Shown piece by piece: positions 8,612 to 17,266 of a stretch of DNA of 64,000 nt. A program made the translations under genes and the position numbers. Origin of the DNA: Verrucomicrobium sp. (lineage in GTDB: Bacteria; Verrucomicrobiota; Verrucomicrobiia; Methylacidiphilales; GAS474); NCBI GenBank assembly GCA_028283855.1, contig JAPWJX010000004.1:97394-161393 (forward strand). The letters run 5' to 3'. Positions within the stretch are counted from its first letter, which is position 1. Each line of letters opens with the position of its first letter. Under the pieces are notes generated by a model. It was not told the DNA's origin. It searched no databases and was given only the letters and a program-made list of their open reading frames with translations.

Positions 8612-9577
8612 CTAGGATTGCGCCGCCGGCGCCTGGTTGGGCGCCTCGATGCTTTGCTGCAGCTCCGCCTTGCGGGCGTAGAGGTCCCGGCTGAAGTTTT
8701 GCAGCCGCAGGGTGATCTCATGGCACTTCTGCACGGAATCGGCCAAGCCCGCCACGTGCGCCCGCAGCGGCGACTCGGCCGGGCAGTCAGCCTCCAGGAG
8801 ATAGGCGAAGCCGAGGATCGAGGTGACCTGGTTGGAGAAATCGTGCGCCATCTTTCGCAGCTCGGTGGCGGCCGCCACGTCGTCCGCCAGGGGAAAGAAC
8901 TGCGGCAGGCCGATTTCCCAGTCCGCCCGGCGGGTGATCTTCATGTTGACCCCGTCATTCTGCACCAGGGCCACTGGCCTCCCCAGGAACTCGACGGCGG
9001 CGGTGTCGTCCGTCACGGATTGCCCGGCCGCCTTCACCGCCGCGTAGGCTTCGGAGAGGAGGGAGCGGGAGAAAATCTGCGGCGTCTGCACCGCCCAGAC
9101 CTTGGCGCGGTCCAGCGTGCGCGAGACGGTGCCGTCCGGGTTTGCCTCCTTGAGAGTGTCGATGGAGGGGTGGCCGCAGACGGCGGCCCCGTGCTCCCGG
9201 GCGGCGGCGAAGACCTTGTCGATCAAGGGCGCGTCCAGGAAGGGGCGCGCGCCGTCCTGGATCATGACGTAGTCCAGGCCGGGGTCGACGGCGGCCAGCC
9301 CCGCGGCGACCGAGTCCTGCCGCTCCGCCCCTCCGGGAATGACGCGGATGGGGACGGCGGGATCGGCGGGCAGCAGGGCGGCGACCGCCTCCTCCTTCCC
9401 GGCCGAGGTGACCACGACGACCTGCCGCACCTGCGGGGAAGCCAGGATCCGCTCCAGGGTGATCTGGAAGACCGTCTTCCCGAGAACGGGAGTGAAGAGC
9501 TTGTCGAATCCGAGGCGGCGGCTGGAACCGGCGGCGGCCAGCACCACGCCCAGGCCGTGACCTTGCGCGGGGGCCAT
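8612..9577 (-). CDS. ispD: IspD cytidylyltransferase with C-terminal DHp-like histidine domain
   Basis: Residues 1-225 are 2-C-methyl-D-erythritol 4-phosphate cytidylyltransferase (MEP pathway of isoprenoid synthesis). Visible motifs are the nucleotide-binding VVLAAAGSSRRLG (11-23), the QDGARPF block (107-113), WAVQTPQ (161-167) and a C-terminal NMKITRRAD. IspD normally ends around residue 230. Here residues 232-305 form an extra helical domain with ELRKMAHDFSNQVTSILG, matching the H-box of HDFNN-type histidine kinases, with His245 as the candidate phospho-acceptor. A second helix (residues 272-300) follows, then a short tail. There is no HATPase domain. The gene starts 2 bp after mlaD and is the last of the mlaE-mlaF-mlaD-ispD run. 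Confidence 0.9.
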   Translation of the reverse strand: MAPAQGHGLGVVLAAAGSSRRLGFDKLFTPVLGKTVFQITLERILASPQVRQVVVVTSAGKEEAVAALLPADPAVPIRVIPGGAERQDSVAAGLAAVDPGLDYVMIQDGARPFLDAPLIDKVFAAAREHGAAVCGHPSIDTLKEANPDGTVSRTLDRAKVWAVQTPQIFSRSLLSEAYAAVKAAGQSVTDDTAAVEFLGRPVALVQNDGVNMKITRRADWEIGLPQFFPLADDVAAATELRKMAHDFSNQVTSILGFAYLLEADCPAESPLRAHVAGLADSVQKCHEITLRLQNFSRDLYARKAELQQSIEAPNQAPAAQS

Positions 9578-9579
9578 CG

Positions 9580-10305
9580 CTAGCGGCGCTCCTTGGCGCG
9601 CTCCGAGGCGACGTCCGAGTAGAAGAGGATGCCCCGTTCCCGCAGGTTGGAGATGAAGGCGGAGAGGTCGTTGGCCGTCTTGGGATCGCGCAGGAGGCGG
9701 CCCACGGTGCCCTTGCCGCTTTGGGCTTCCGCCAGGAGGGAGTCGATGCGGCCCATGGCGGAGCGCATGCTCTTGATGGCCTCCCGCAGGTCGGTCGTCG
9801 TCTCCGGAGTCAGCACCTCGTTGTTGAGCTTGGCGGAGATGGAGCGCAGCTCGTTGAGGACGGGCTGGGCCGCGTCCGTCAGGGAGGAAAGGCCCGGCGC
9901 GCGCTGGCCTTCCACGCGGTCCCCGTTTTTCAGGTAGGGCGCGTCGGAATCGGGGATGGGGTCGATCTGCACGTTGCGGTCCCCCAGGATGCCGACTTCC
10001 GCGATGCTGATGCGCGCGTCGCTGCGGATATGAAGGTTTTTGAAGATTTTCAAGTCCACGGAAACGCCCTGGCCGTCCTGCGCCGGGGAGGGGGCGCTGT
10101 TGACGATGCCGATGGGCGCGCCCGCCAACTGGACGTCGGACCCCTTGAGCAGGCCGTCGGCGTTGGGGAAGTGGACGTGGATGGTGTAGGTCTTCGAGAT
10201 CCCCTGGCCGAAGCGGCCGAAGACGATCACCAGGACGGCGATGACCGCCAGGGCGAGGAGGACGAAGACGCCCACTTTGAATTCAAGGCCTTTGTCGTGT
10301 TGCAT
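9580..10305 (-). CDS. mlaD: MlaD-like MCE-domain lipid-transport protein
   Basis: A 241-residue MCE protein anchored in the inner membrane by one helix (residues 12-30), with the MCE domain at about 38-115 (GLLKGSDVQLAGAPIG, then ISIAEVGILGDRNVQI) in the periplasm. A helical C-terminal tail follows, with a segment resembling the alpha-helical needle region of other MCE proteins. In the Mla complex this subunit forms the ring that passes phospholipids between MlaFE and periplasmic carriers. It lies 14 bp after mlaF in an mlaE-mlaF-mlaD order. No mlaB or mlaC is present in the window. Confidence 0.9.
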   Translation of the reverse strand: MQHDKGLEFKVGVFVLLALAVIAVLVIVFGRFGQGISKTYTIHVHFPNADGLLKGSDVQLAGAPIGIVNSAPSPAQDGQGVSVDLKIFKNLHIRSDARISIAEVGILGDRNVQIDPIPDSDAPYLKNGDRVEGQRAPGLSSLTDAAQPVLNELRSISAKLNNEVLTPETTTDLREAIKSMRSAMGRIDSLLAEAQSGKGTVGRLLRDPKTANDLSAFISNLRERGILFYSDVASERAKERR

Positions 10306-10319
10306 AATGGATGGGTCGG

Positions 10320-11084
10320 TTAATTCTCTTCCGCCACGTCGTTCTCATGGGAGACGCCGTGGATGAAGTCCCGGATGACGGGGTCCTGCGATTCCTGCAT
10401 CTCCTGCGGCGTCAGGCGGCAGTAGATCTTTCCCTGGTGGAGCATGGCGATGCGGTCGCCGATGGTGTAGGCGCTTTTCATGTCGTGGGTGACGATCACC
10501 ACGGTGGTGCCCTGTTCGTTGGCGGTGCGGAGGATGAGCTTGTCGATGCTGTCGGAAGTCTGGGGGTCGAGGCCGGCGGTGGGCTCGTCGTAAAGGATCA
10601 GCCGGGGGCGGCTCATGACGGCGCGGGCCAGGGCCACGCGCTTGCGCATGCCGCCGCTCAGGTCGGAGGGCATCTTTTTTTCCTGCCCTTCCAGGCCGAC
10701 GAGGGCCAGGGCCTCCGCCACCCGCCGCTTCACCTCGGAGGCGTGCGGGGCCTTGAAGGCGCCGACGCGCTCCGTCAGGGAGAAGCCGACGTTCTCCCCC
10801 ACCGTCATGGAGTCGAAGAGGGCGCCGTTCTGGAAGACCATGCCCATCTCCTGCCGCAGGGGGATCAGATCCGTCTCCGAAAGGTGGGTCAACTCGGTGT
10901 CCCGGTACCAGACCTCGCCGGAGTTCGGCTTGAGGAGGGCGATGAGGTGTTTGAGCAGCACGCTCTTGCCCCCGCCGCTGCGGCCGATGATGACCAGTTT
11001 CTCCCCCTCGGCGATCTCCAGGTCGACGCCCTTGAGGATCTGCTGCCGCTTGATGGTCTTGTGCAGGTTTTTGACCCGGATCAT
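10320..11084 (-). CDS. mlaF: MlaF-like ABC transporter ATPase
   Basis: A 254-residue ABC ATPase that powers the MlaE permease. Walker A is GRSGGGKS (34-41), the signature is LSGGMRKRVALARA, Walker B is LILYDEPTAGLDP, and the switch His lies in VTHDMKSA. The GMRKR signature variant is typical of MCE-associated ATPases. The ATG at 11084 overlaps the TGA of mlaE (ATGA), so translation is probably coupled. A longer open frame extends upstream of this ATG, but it is antisense-like sequence out of register with mlaE and is not part of the gene. Confidence 0.93.
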   Translation of the reverse strand: MIRVKNLHKTIKRQQILKGVDLEIAEGEKLVIIGRSGGGKSVLLKHLIALLKPNSGEVWYRDTELTHLSETDLIPLRQEMGMVFQNGALFDSMTVGENVGFSLTERVGAFKAPHASEVKRRVAEALALVGLEGQEKKMPSDLSGGMRKRVALARAVMSRPRLILYDEPTAGLDPQTSDSIDKLILRTANEQGTTVVIVTHDMKSAYTIGDRIAMLHQGKIYCRLTPQEMQESQDPVIRDFIHGVSHENDVAEEN

Positions 11085-11914
11085 GTCTTGGAATGGAACA
11101 GGGCGTTGAGAAGGAAGCTGAAGAAGAAGTTGGAGACGAGCACCAGGATGGAGGAGTGGACCGCCGCCTGCGTGGTGGCTTGGCCGACGCCCTCCGCGCC
11201 GTGCCCGGCGGTCAGCCCCTTGTGGATGCTCACCAGGGCGATGATCATGCCGAAGAAGAGCGCCTTCGTCAGGCCGATCCAGATGTTCTTTACCAGGGTG
11301 AACTTGATCATGTTGTGCATGTAGTAGGTCGGGTCGACCTCCATGACCGGCACGGCCACGATCCAGCTGGCCAGGATGCCGATGGCCATGGCCAGGCCCA
11401 CCAGGAGCGGCATGGAGAGGACCAGAGCCAGAAAGCGGGGGACGATGAGGTATTGGGTGGGATAGACGGCCAGGGCCCGCAGGGCGTCGAGCTGCTCCGT
11501 CAGCTTCATGGTGGAGAGTTCCGCCGCGATGGCCGAGCCGACGCGCCCGGCCACCATCAGCGCGCAGAGGACGGGACCCAGTTCCCGGCACATCGCCACC
11601 GCCACGACGGGGCCGGTGGCGGAAGCCATCCCCAGTTCCCGGAACTGGAAGAGAGTCTGCGCGGTGAAGACCGCCCCGGTGAATCCGCCGGTGATGAGGA
11701 CGACGCCCTGGGAGCGAATGCCGCAGAAGAGGACCTGCCGCAGCAGCTGCCTGCAGCGCAGGGGGTAGGTGAAGAGGGTCTGGACGATTTCCTGGAGGAG
11801 AAAGCAAGCGTGGCCCGTCGCCTCGATGAAGGCGATGGTTGCCGCGCCGAATTTGGAGATCAGGTGCGTCACGGAGGGAAACGAAACCTTAATGGCGGTG
11901 GGCCTATTAGACAA
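11081..11914 (-). CDS. mlaE: MlaE-like lipid ABC transporter permease
   Basis: A 277-residue inner-membrane permease of the MlaE/Ttg2B family. It has the N-terminal amphipathic helix, about five transmembrane segments and the hallmark ELGPVLCALMVAGRVGSAIAAEL block that contacts the ATPase, followed by QLDALRALAVYP. It opens the minus-strand operon mlaE-mlaF-mlaD-ispD, which maintains outer-membrane lipid asymmetry in known systems. A strong terminator for clpC lies just upstream, so this operon has its own promoter somewhere in 11915-11950. No clear promoter box was seen there. Confidence 0.93.
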   Translation of the reverse strand: MSNRPTAIKVSFPSVTHLISKFGAATIAFIEATGHACFLLQEIVQTLFTYPLRCRQLLRQVLFCGIRSQGVVLITGGFTGAVFTAQTLFQFRELGMASATGPVVAVAMCRELGPVLCALMVAGRVGSAIAAELSTMKLTEQLDALRALAVYPTQYLIVPRFLALVLSMPLLVGLAMAIGILASWIVAVPVMEVDPTYYMHNMIKFTLVKNIWIGLTKALFFGMIIALVSIHKGLTAGHGAEGVGQATTQAAVHSSILVLVSNFFFSFLLNALFHSKT

Positions 11915-11952
11915 GGCCCCGTATGGCCCGGAAATGGGGGCCGCCCGTCCCT

Positions 11953-11992
11953 GAAAAGAAAAAGGGCGGCGGAGTTTCCTCCGCCGCCCTTT
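11953..11992 (-). terminator. Intrinsic terminator of clpC
   Basis: A perfect 14-bp stem (11961-11974 paired with 11979-11992) closes a GAAA tetraloop when read on the minus strand. It is followed on that strand by TTCTTTTC. It lies 24 bp past the clpC stop and separates the mcsB-clpC unit from the mla operon. Confidence 0.92.
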
Positions 11993-12016
11993 CCAAGCCG
12001 AACCTTCTTTTATCTT

Positions 12017-14542
12017 TTAGGAAGGATTCTCCGCCGCCGTGGCGGCGGGCGCGTCGGGGGCGCCGCCGGTGGGCGTGAAGGTGAGGGCGTCGTCGGTGAC
12101 GTCGACCTCGATGGTCTGGGACTCCTTGAGGGTCCCCTTGAGGAGTTCTTCCGCCAGGGGGTTTTCCAGGTAGCGCTCCACGGCGCGGCGCAGCGGCCGG
12201 GCGCCGTATTGCGGGTCGTAGCCCTTCTCGATGAGGAAGTCGGTGGCGGCCTGGCTGAGCTTGAGCGTGAGCTGGCGGCTTTCCAGGCGGCGGCCCACCT
12301 TGGCCACCTCCAGGTCGACGATCTGCGTCATGTCCGACTTGTTGAGCGAGCGGAAGACGATGATGTCGTCCAGGCGGTTGAGGAACTCCGGCTTGAAGGT
12401 CTTCTTCACCTGCTCGAGCATCCGCTCCTTCATCTGCTCGTAGGTGGCCTCGTCCTTGTTGGAGGTGAAGCCGAGCGACCCCTTGTTGAAGCCGGTGTCG
12501 GCCCCGACGTTGGAGGTCATGAGGATGATGGTGTTCCGGAAGTCGATCTTGCGGCCCAGGCTGTCGGTGACGATGCCGTCTTCCAGGATCTGCAGGAGCA
12601 CGTTCCAGACGTCCGGGTGGCCCTTCTCGATCTCGTCGAAGAGGACGACGCTGTAGGGGCGGCGGCGGACTTTCTCCGTGAGCTGGCCGCCCTCCTCGTA
12701 GCCGACGTAGCCCGGAGGCGAGCCGATGAGGCGGGAGACGTTGAACTTCTCCATGTACTCGGACATGTCGATCTGGATGAGCGATTCGGAGCTGCCGAAG
12801 ACGTGCTCCGCCAGGGTCTTGGCCAGCATCGTCTTGCCGACGCCGGTGGGGCCCAGGAAGATGAAGGAGCCGATCGGCCGCTTCGGGTCCTTGAGGTCGG
12901 CGCGGGAGCGCTGCAGGGCGCGGCCCAGGGCCACGATCGCCTCGTCCTGGCCGATGACCTTGCCCTTGAGCACGTCGGCGACCTGGAGGAGCTTCTCGCG
13001 GTCCTTGGCGGTGACGCGGGAGATGGGCACGCCGGTCCACTTGGAGACGATGTGCATGATGTCGTCCTCGGTCACGCTGACCTCGGCCTCGTCACGCTTC
13101 GTGCGCCAGTTGTGGAGGATGGCCTCCAGCTTGTCCTTGGCGTTCTTCTCCTCGTCGCGGAGGGAGGCGGCTTTCTCGAAGTCCTGGGCCTTGATGCAGG
13201 CGTCCTTGCGGTTCTTGATCTCCGCCAGCTCGCCCTCGATGTCCTTCACGTCGGGCGGGCGCATGGTGGCGGCGATGCGCGCGCGGGCGCCCGCCTCGTC
13301 CATGATGTCGATCGCCTTGTCCGGCAGGAAGCGGCCGGTCAGGTAGCGGTCGGAGAGCTTGGCCGCGGCGACGATGGCCTCGTCGGTGAACTTGGCCTTG
13401 TGGTGCGCCTCGTACTTCACCTTCAGGCCCTGGAGGATCTGGATGGTGTCCTCCACGCTGGGGGCCTCCACGGTGACGGTCTGGAAGCGGCGCTCCAGGG
13501 CGGAGTCCTTTTCGATGTATTTGCGGTACTCGGCCAGGGTGGTGGCGCCGATGCACTGCAGCTCGCCGCGGGAGAGGGCGGGCTTGATGATGTTGGAGGC
13601 GTCCATCGCCCCTTCCGCCGAGCCCGCGCCCACGATGGTGTGCAGCTCGTCGATGAAGAGGATGATGTTCTTGGCCTTGCGGATCTCTTCCATCACGGCC
13701 TTGATGCGCTCCTCGAACTGGCCGCGATACTTGGTGCCGGCGACCATGAGGGCGAGGTCGAGGGTGATGACTTTCTTGTCCCGCAGGAGTTCCGGCACGT
13801 TGCCGGCGGCGATTTCCTGGGCCAGGCCTTCGACGATGGCGGTCTTGCCGACGCCGGCCTCGCCGATGAGGACGGGGTTGTTCTTCGTGCGGCGGCACAG
13901 GACCTGGATGACGCGCTCGATCTCGTTGGAGCGGCCGATGACGGGGTCGAGCTCGCCCTTGCGGGCGACTTCGGTCAGGTCGCGGCCGAAGGACTTGAGC
14001 GCGGGGGTCTTGACCTCCTTGCGGGAGCTGGGGCCGGTGGGCTCGCCGCCGCCGGCGGTCTCGCCCGACTCTTCCTCCCCGCCCGATTCCCCGGCGGAGA
14101 AGTTGGGGTCGAGTTCCTTTAAGATTTCGTTGCGGGCGCGCTCGAGGTCGATCTCCAGGCTCTTGAGCACGCGGGCGGCGACGCCCTCGCCCTCGCGCAG
14201 GAGGCCCAGGAGGACGTGCTCCGTGCCGACGTAGCTGTGGTTGAGCGCCTTGGCTTCCTTACCGGCCAGGGCCAGCACCTTCTTCACGCGGGGCGTGTAG
14301 GGGATGTTGCCGGAGACTTTGGATTCCGGGCCGGTGCCGACCTGCTTTTCGACTTCCGAGCGGACGGTCTCCAGGTCGACGCCCATCTTCTGCAGGACGT
14401 TGACGGCGACGCCCTGGCCCAGCTTGATGAGGCCCAGGAGCAGGTGCTCCGTGCCGACGTAGTTGTGGTTGAAGCGGTCAGCCTCCTTGCGGGCCAAGGA
14501 GAGGACCTGCTGGGCGCGGGGGGTGAAGTTGTTCATGGACAT
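12017..14542 (-). CDS. clpC: ATP-dependent Clp protease unfoldase ClpC
   Basis: An 841-residue Hsp100 unfoldase that feeds substrates to ClpP. It has two Clp N-repeats (residues 1-150, each with the HNYVGTEH or NHSYVGTEH motif). AAA domain 1 has Walker A GEAGVGKT, and a UVR-like middle segment follows ([19 protein letters not shown]). AAA domain 2 has Walker A GPTGVGKT, and GYVGYEEGG and a ClpB-D2 C-terminus follow. The N-repeats are the region that reads phosphoarginine tags in Bacillus ClpC. The start is 3 bp after the mcsB stop, so kinase and unfoldase are cotranscribed. Neither ctsR nor mcsA is present beside it, unlike in Firmicutes. Confidence 0.97.
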   Translation of the reverse strand: MSMNNFTPRAQQVLSLARKEADRFNHNYVGTEHLLLGLIKLGQGVAVNVLQKMGVDLETVRSEVEKQVGTGPESKVSGNIPYTPRVKKVLALAGKEAKALNHSYVGTEHVLLGLLREGEGVAARVLKSLEIDLERARNEILKELDPNFSAGESGGEEESGETAGGGEPTGPSSRKEVKTPALKSFGRDLTEVARKGELDPVIGRSNEIERVIQVLCRRTKNNPVLIGEAGVGKTAIVEGLAQEIAAGNVPELLRDKKVITLDLALMVAGTKYRGQFEERIKAVMEEIRKAKNIILFIDELHTIVGAGSAEGAMDASNIIKPALSRGELQCIGATTLAEYRKYIEKDSALERRFQTVTVEAPSVEDTIQILQGLKVKYEAHHKAKFTDEAIVAAAKLSDRYLTGRFLPDKAIDIMDEAGARARIAATMRPPDVKDIEGELAEIKNRKDACIKAQDFEKAASLRDEEKNAKDKLEAILHNWRTKRDEAEVSVTEDDIMHIVSKWTGVPISRVTAKDREKLLQVADVLKGKVIGQDEAIVALGRALQRSRADLKDPKRPIGSFIFLGPTGVGKTMLAKTLAEHVFGSSESLIQIDMSEYMEKFNVSRLIGSPPGYVGYEEGGQLTEKVRRRPYSVVLFDEIEKGHPDVWNVLLQILEDGIVTDSLGRKIDFRNTIILMTSNVGADTGFNKGSLGFTSNKDEATYEQMKERMLEQVKKTFKPEFLNRLDDIIVFRSLNKSDMTQIVDLEVAKVGRRLESRQLTLKLSQAATDFLIEKGYDPQYGARPLRRAVERYLENPLAEELLKGTLKESQTIEVDVTDDALTFTPTGGAPDAPAATAAENPS

Positions 14543-14545
14543 AAA

Positions 14546-15694
14546 TTAAGAGGTGGACTCGGGGGGGGTGATGCCGCCGGCTCCGTTTAAGGTATGGGTG
14601 TCGGGCGAGGGAAAGTCACGCAGATGTTCGCGGATGAAGTCGGCGCGCAGGCCGTCCCGTTCCTCGGTGGTGAGCTTGCGGTCGTAGTCCATCTGCAGGT
14701 GGGCGGGCTGGGTGCGGATGAGGCACTCGTCGATCTCGAAGCGGCAGGAATCGGGGAAGATTCCCAGGTCGACGCCCAGGCGCATGAGGGAAAGGAGGTT
14801 GAGGGCTTCCTTGGAGGAGATGGCGTAGCCGTAGCGCAGGACGCCGTAGGCGCGGCCGACCTGGTCGGCCACGGCGCGGCCCTTTTCCTGCACCAGCTTG
14901 GTGCGGGCGTTGTCCTCGTGCTCGATGATCTGGTGGATCACCTTTTGCAGGCGCTCGATGATGGCGGACTCGCCCTCGCCCAGGGTCATCTGGTTGGAGA
15001 CCTGGAAGAGGTTGCCCAGGGCCTCGGTGCCCTCGCCGTAGAGGCCGCGCACGGCCAGGCCGATGCGGTTGACCGCCTTGATGATCTGGCCGATCTGCTC
15101 GGAAAGGACCAGGGCGGGCAGGTGGAGCATGACGGAGGCGCGCATGCCGGTGCCGACGTTGGTCGGGCAGGCCGTCAGGTAGCCGATCTGCGGGGAGAAG
15201 GCGAAGTCGAGCTTGGCGTCCAGCTCGCTGTCGATCTTGTCGGCGGCCTTCCAGAGGTTCTTGAGCTGGAGGCCGGCGCGGAAGGTCTGGATGCGGAGGT
15301 GGTCCTCCTCGTTGATCATGACGGAGAGGGTGCGGGGCTTGTTCACGGCCAGGCCGCTGCCGGCGTTCTTCGCGGCGTGCTCCCGGCTGATGAGGTGCTG
15401 TTCGACGAGGACCTGCTTTTCCAGCGGGGTGAAGTGGTCCATCGAGTCGCTCAGGACGGCGTGGCCCATCTCCGGCAGGGAGAGGACGGCGGGCAGGATG
15501 GAGCCGAGGATTTTTTCCCGCTCGGCCTTTTTGGCCCAGCCGGGGAAGGGGTGGCTGTTGAGATTCCGGGCCAGCCGGACGCGGGTGCAGATGACCACGC
15601 GGTTGCTCCCGTTATCACCGCGGAGCCACTCGCTGCTCGACTTGAGCAAATTGGCGATCTTCACCTTAAAAACAGTAGGGCTTTTGGGGAGCAA
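14546..15694 (-). CDS. mcsB: Protein arginine kinase McsB
   Basis: A 382-residue guanido-kinase-fold protein that phosphorylates arginines to mark proteins for ClpC-ClpP in Firmicutes. Visible are CTRVRLARN (ATP-side arginines), the MINEEDHLRIQ loop with catalytic acidic residues, and CPTNVGTGMRAS. The C-terminal RDGLRA (residues 346-351) matches the RDxxRA phosphoarginine-binding allosteric motif of active McsB. McsB is usually about 350-360 residues; the extra length is a short N-terminal and a C-terminal tail. No mcsA activator gene lies adjacent. The gene is followed immediately by clpC and lies 111 bp downstream of lexA. Confidence 0.95.
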   Translation of the reverse strand: MLPKSPTVFKVKIANLLKSSSEWLRGDNGSNRVVICTRVRLARNLNSHPFPGWAKKAEREKILGSILPAVLSLPEMGHAVLSDSMDHFTPLEKQVLVEQHLISREHAAKNAGSGLAVNKPRTLSVMINEEDHLRIQTFRAGLQLKNLWKAADKIDSELDAKLDFAFSPQIGYLTACPTNVGTGMRASVMLHLPALVLSEQIGQIIKAVNRIGLAVRGLYGEGTEALGNLFQVSNQMTLGEGESAIIERLQKVIHQIIEHEDNARTKLVQEKGRAVADQVGRAYGVLRYGYAISSKEALNLLSLMRLGVDLGIFPDSCRFEIDECLIRTQPAHLQMDYDRKLTTEERDGLRADFIREHLRDFPSPDTHTLNGAGGITPPESTS

Positions 15695-15775
15695 TGCAAT
15701 GGGGAAACCCCTCCATTTATTTACTTAGGCAAGTGACGGCGTTGAGCGCCGGCCGCCGCGTCGGGGAGGGAATCC

Positions 15776-15802
15776 AAAGGGAAGACCCAGGGTCTTCCCT
15801 TT
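15776..15802 (-). terminator. Inverted repeat between lexA and mcsB (probable terminator or attenuator)
   Basis: A 13-bp perfect inverted repeat (15776-15788 and 15790-15802, centre A) begins 3 bp past the lexA stop. On the minus strand it ends in TTT and then GGATT, with no long U-tract. It may only partly terminate lexA transcripts and allow read-through into mcsB-clpC. Confidence 0.6.
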
Positions 15803-15805
15803 GCA

Positions 15806-16432
15806 TCACACATAGCTGCGGACGACGCCGACGACGACTCCCTGCACGCTCAGTTCCTCGCAAGGCAGGAGGTCGGGGTAGGCGGGGTTTTCCGCCTTCA
15901 GGAAATAGGCGCCGCGGCGCTGGAGGAGCCGCTTGAGGGTGCATTCCCCGTCGATCAGCGCGGCGACGATGTCGCCCGGGGTGGCCTGCTTTTTTTCGAG
16001 GATGACCAGGTCGCCGTCCTCGATTCCCGCGCCGACCATGCTTTCCCCCTTCACGCGGACGGCGAAGGCCCGGTCCGGGTGGGAGATGCCGACGGTGCTG
16101 GGGACGAAGGAGAGGGTCTCGCGCGCGGCGCCCCCGTCGAAGCGGTCCGGGATGCCCGCCGGGATCGACTCGAAGAGGGGGAGTTGGAAGCCGGAAAGGG
16201 GGGCGGGCTGGGGCTTTTGCCGCAGGGAAAAGAGCCCCCGGGAGCGGGCTTCCCGCAGGATCATCTTGGCCGCCTCCAGCTTTTCCAGGATGTAGGAGAC
16301 GGCGCGCGGGCTGGCGAAGCCGCAGTGGGTCTGGATCTCCCGGATGGTCGGCGGGCGGGCGTGGCGCTCGCTGTAATTCTCGATGAAATCGAGCACCATC
16401 TGCTGGGAGGCGGTCAGGGGGCGGTCGGCCAT
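15806..16432 (-). CDS. lexA: SOS-response repressor LexA
   Basis: A 208-residue repressor of the DNA-damage regulon with an N-terminal winged helix (TASQQMVLDFIENYSE, then PPTIREIQ and SPRAVSYILEKLE). The C-terminal S24 self-cleavage domain has cleavage site Ala92-Gly93 (SIPAGIP), Ser131 in VKGESMVG and Lys167 in ECTLKRL. I place the start at the ATG at 16432. The longer frame back to 16468 begins at a TTG that is itself the -35 box of a near-consensus promoter. An imperfect palindrome over the -10 box suggests autoregulation. It is divergent from the Tiki/TraB-like gene. Confidence 0.95.
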   Translation of the reverse strand: MADRPLTASQQMVLDFIENYSERHARPPTIREIQTHCGFASPRAVSYILEKLEAAKMILREARSRGLFSLRQKPQPAPLSGFQLPLFESIPAGIPDRFDGGAARETLSFVPSTVGISHPDRAFAVRVKGESMVGAGIEDGDLVILEKKQATPGDIVAALIDGECTLKRLLQRRGAYFLKAENPAYPDLLPCEELSVQGVVVGVVRSYV

Positions 16433-16468
16433 ATAATACGATTGTATAATAACTTTTCGGCGTGTCAA
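16433..16468 (-). promoter_or_regulatory. lexA promoter with overlapping palindrome
   Basis: Read on the minus strand, TTGACA (16468-16463) and TACAAT (16446-16441) are separated by 16 bp. An 18-bp imperfect palindrome with 7-bp arms (16433-16439 and 16444-16450) covers the -10 box and is a candidate LexA operator. The predicted transcription start lies about 2 bp before the ATG at 16432, so the mRNA would be nearly leaderless. Confidence 0.7.
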
Positions 16469-16497
16469 GGGGGCTCCGAATAGGTGAATTATCTCTT

Positions 16498-17262
16498 ATG
16501 CCGGTCCTGCCGCCGCCCCCGCCGCCGCTGCCCAACGTCTGCCTGGGAGAGTCTCACGCCAGCGCCACGCATCTGCGGATCGAGACGGACGCGCTGTCCC
16601 GCCTCAAGCCCTGGGGCTACCACATTTTTCTGGCCGAATTGCCCCGGGACGGCCGCGCGGCGGGGGAGCGCTACTTCCGTTCCCCGCGCAGCCGGGGGGA
16701 TTACGAGCAGTTTCTGGCCGCCCTTGTCGACCTGGCCGATCCGGCGCTGCCCGACACGGCGCGGGAGGAGAAGATCGGCCGCCTGGCCGCCTCGGAAACG
16801 ATGGCCCACGGCATCGGCCTGACGGTGAAGGCTTACGACGCGGGTTATCAGATCGAATTCGCCGACGTTCCGTCCCGGCAGTGGCTGGGCCCGGCCATGC
16901 TGATGAAGGAGCGTAACGAGGCGATCGCCGAGCGGATCGCCGCCTTCGACCGGCAGGGCGTCCTGGCCGTCAACGGCGCCAACCACGTGGCCGACCATGG
17001 CGACGGGGCCCGCTCGATCAAGGAAGACCTCCGCGCCGGGGGCCGCGACTGCGAGACTTTCGCCCTCACCATCGGCGGCTGGCGGGCGGACGAGCTGGCG
17101 CCCGGCCTGGGCTGGAAGCGCCCCGCCTTCGACCATGAGGCGGCCAGCGCCGACGAGATCCTCTCCGCCCTGGAGCCCAAGCTGCCGCAAAAGATCCCCT
17201 TCGCCCGTCCGGGCAGGGCGGCGGTTCCCGCTGGCCGGGGAGGCCGTTCGGTGGAAAAGTAA
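16498..17262 (+). CDS. Putative Tiki/TraB/ChaN-superfamily protein
   Basis: A 254-residue protein with a Pro-rich N-terminus (VLPPPPPPLP). Pattern blocks suggest the Tiki/TraB/ChaN (EreA-like) superfamily: an N-terminal LGESHASATHL, a following acidic LAEL, an ERNEAIAERI helix, and a late AVNGANHVADHG motif with His. Known members include metalloproteases, haem-uptake proteins and erythromycin esterases, so the reaction is not assigned. The ATG at 16498 lacks an obvious Shine-Dalgarno. It faces away from lexA across a 65-bp interval holding the lexA promoter and palindrome, so SOS control is possible but unproven. The DCC gene follows 4 bp downstream. Confidence 0.55.
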   Translation: MPVLPPPPPPLPNVCLGESHASATHLRIETDALSRLKPWGYHIFLAELPRDGRAAGERYFRSPRSRGDYEQFLAALVDLADPALPDTAREEKIGRLAASETMAHGIGLTVKAYDAGYQIEFADVPSRQWLGPAMLMKERNEAIAERIAAFDRQGVLAVNGANHVADHGDGARSIKEDLRAGGRDCETFALTIGGWRADELAPGLGWKRPAFDHEAASADEILSALEPKLPQKIPFARPGRAAVPAGRGGRSVEK

Positions 17263-17266
17263 GGCC

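Noticed and set aside
11093..14122. 1009-codon open frame opposite clpC
   Set aside because: It overlaps the full clpC and mlaE coding regions. High third-position GC leaves the opposite strand without stops. The sequence is low-complexity.
16433..16468. Longer LexA start at TTG 16468
   Set aside because: The TTG is the -35 box of the promoter, and the added 12 residues have no LexA counterpart. The ATG at 16432 gives the normal N-terminus.
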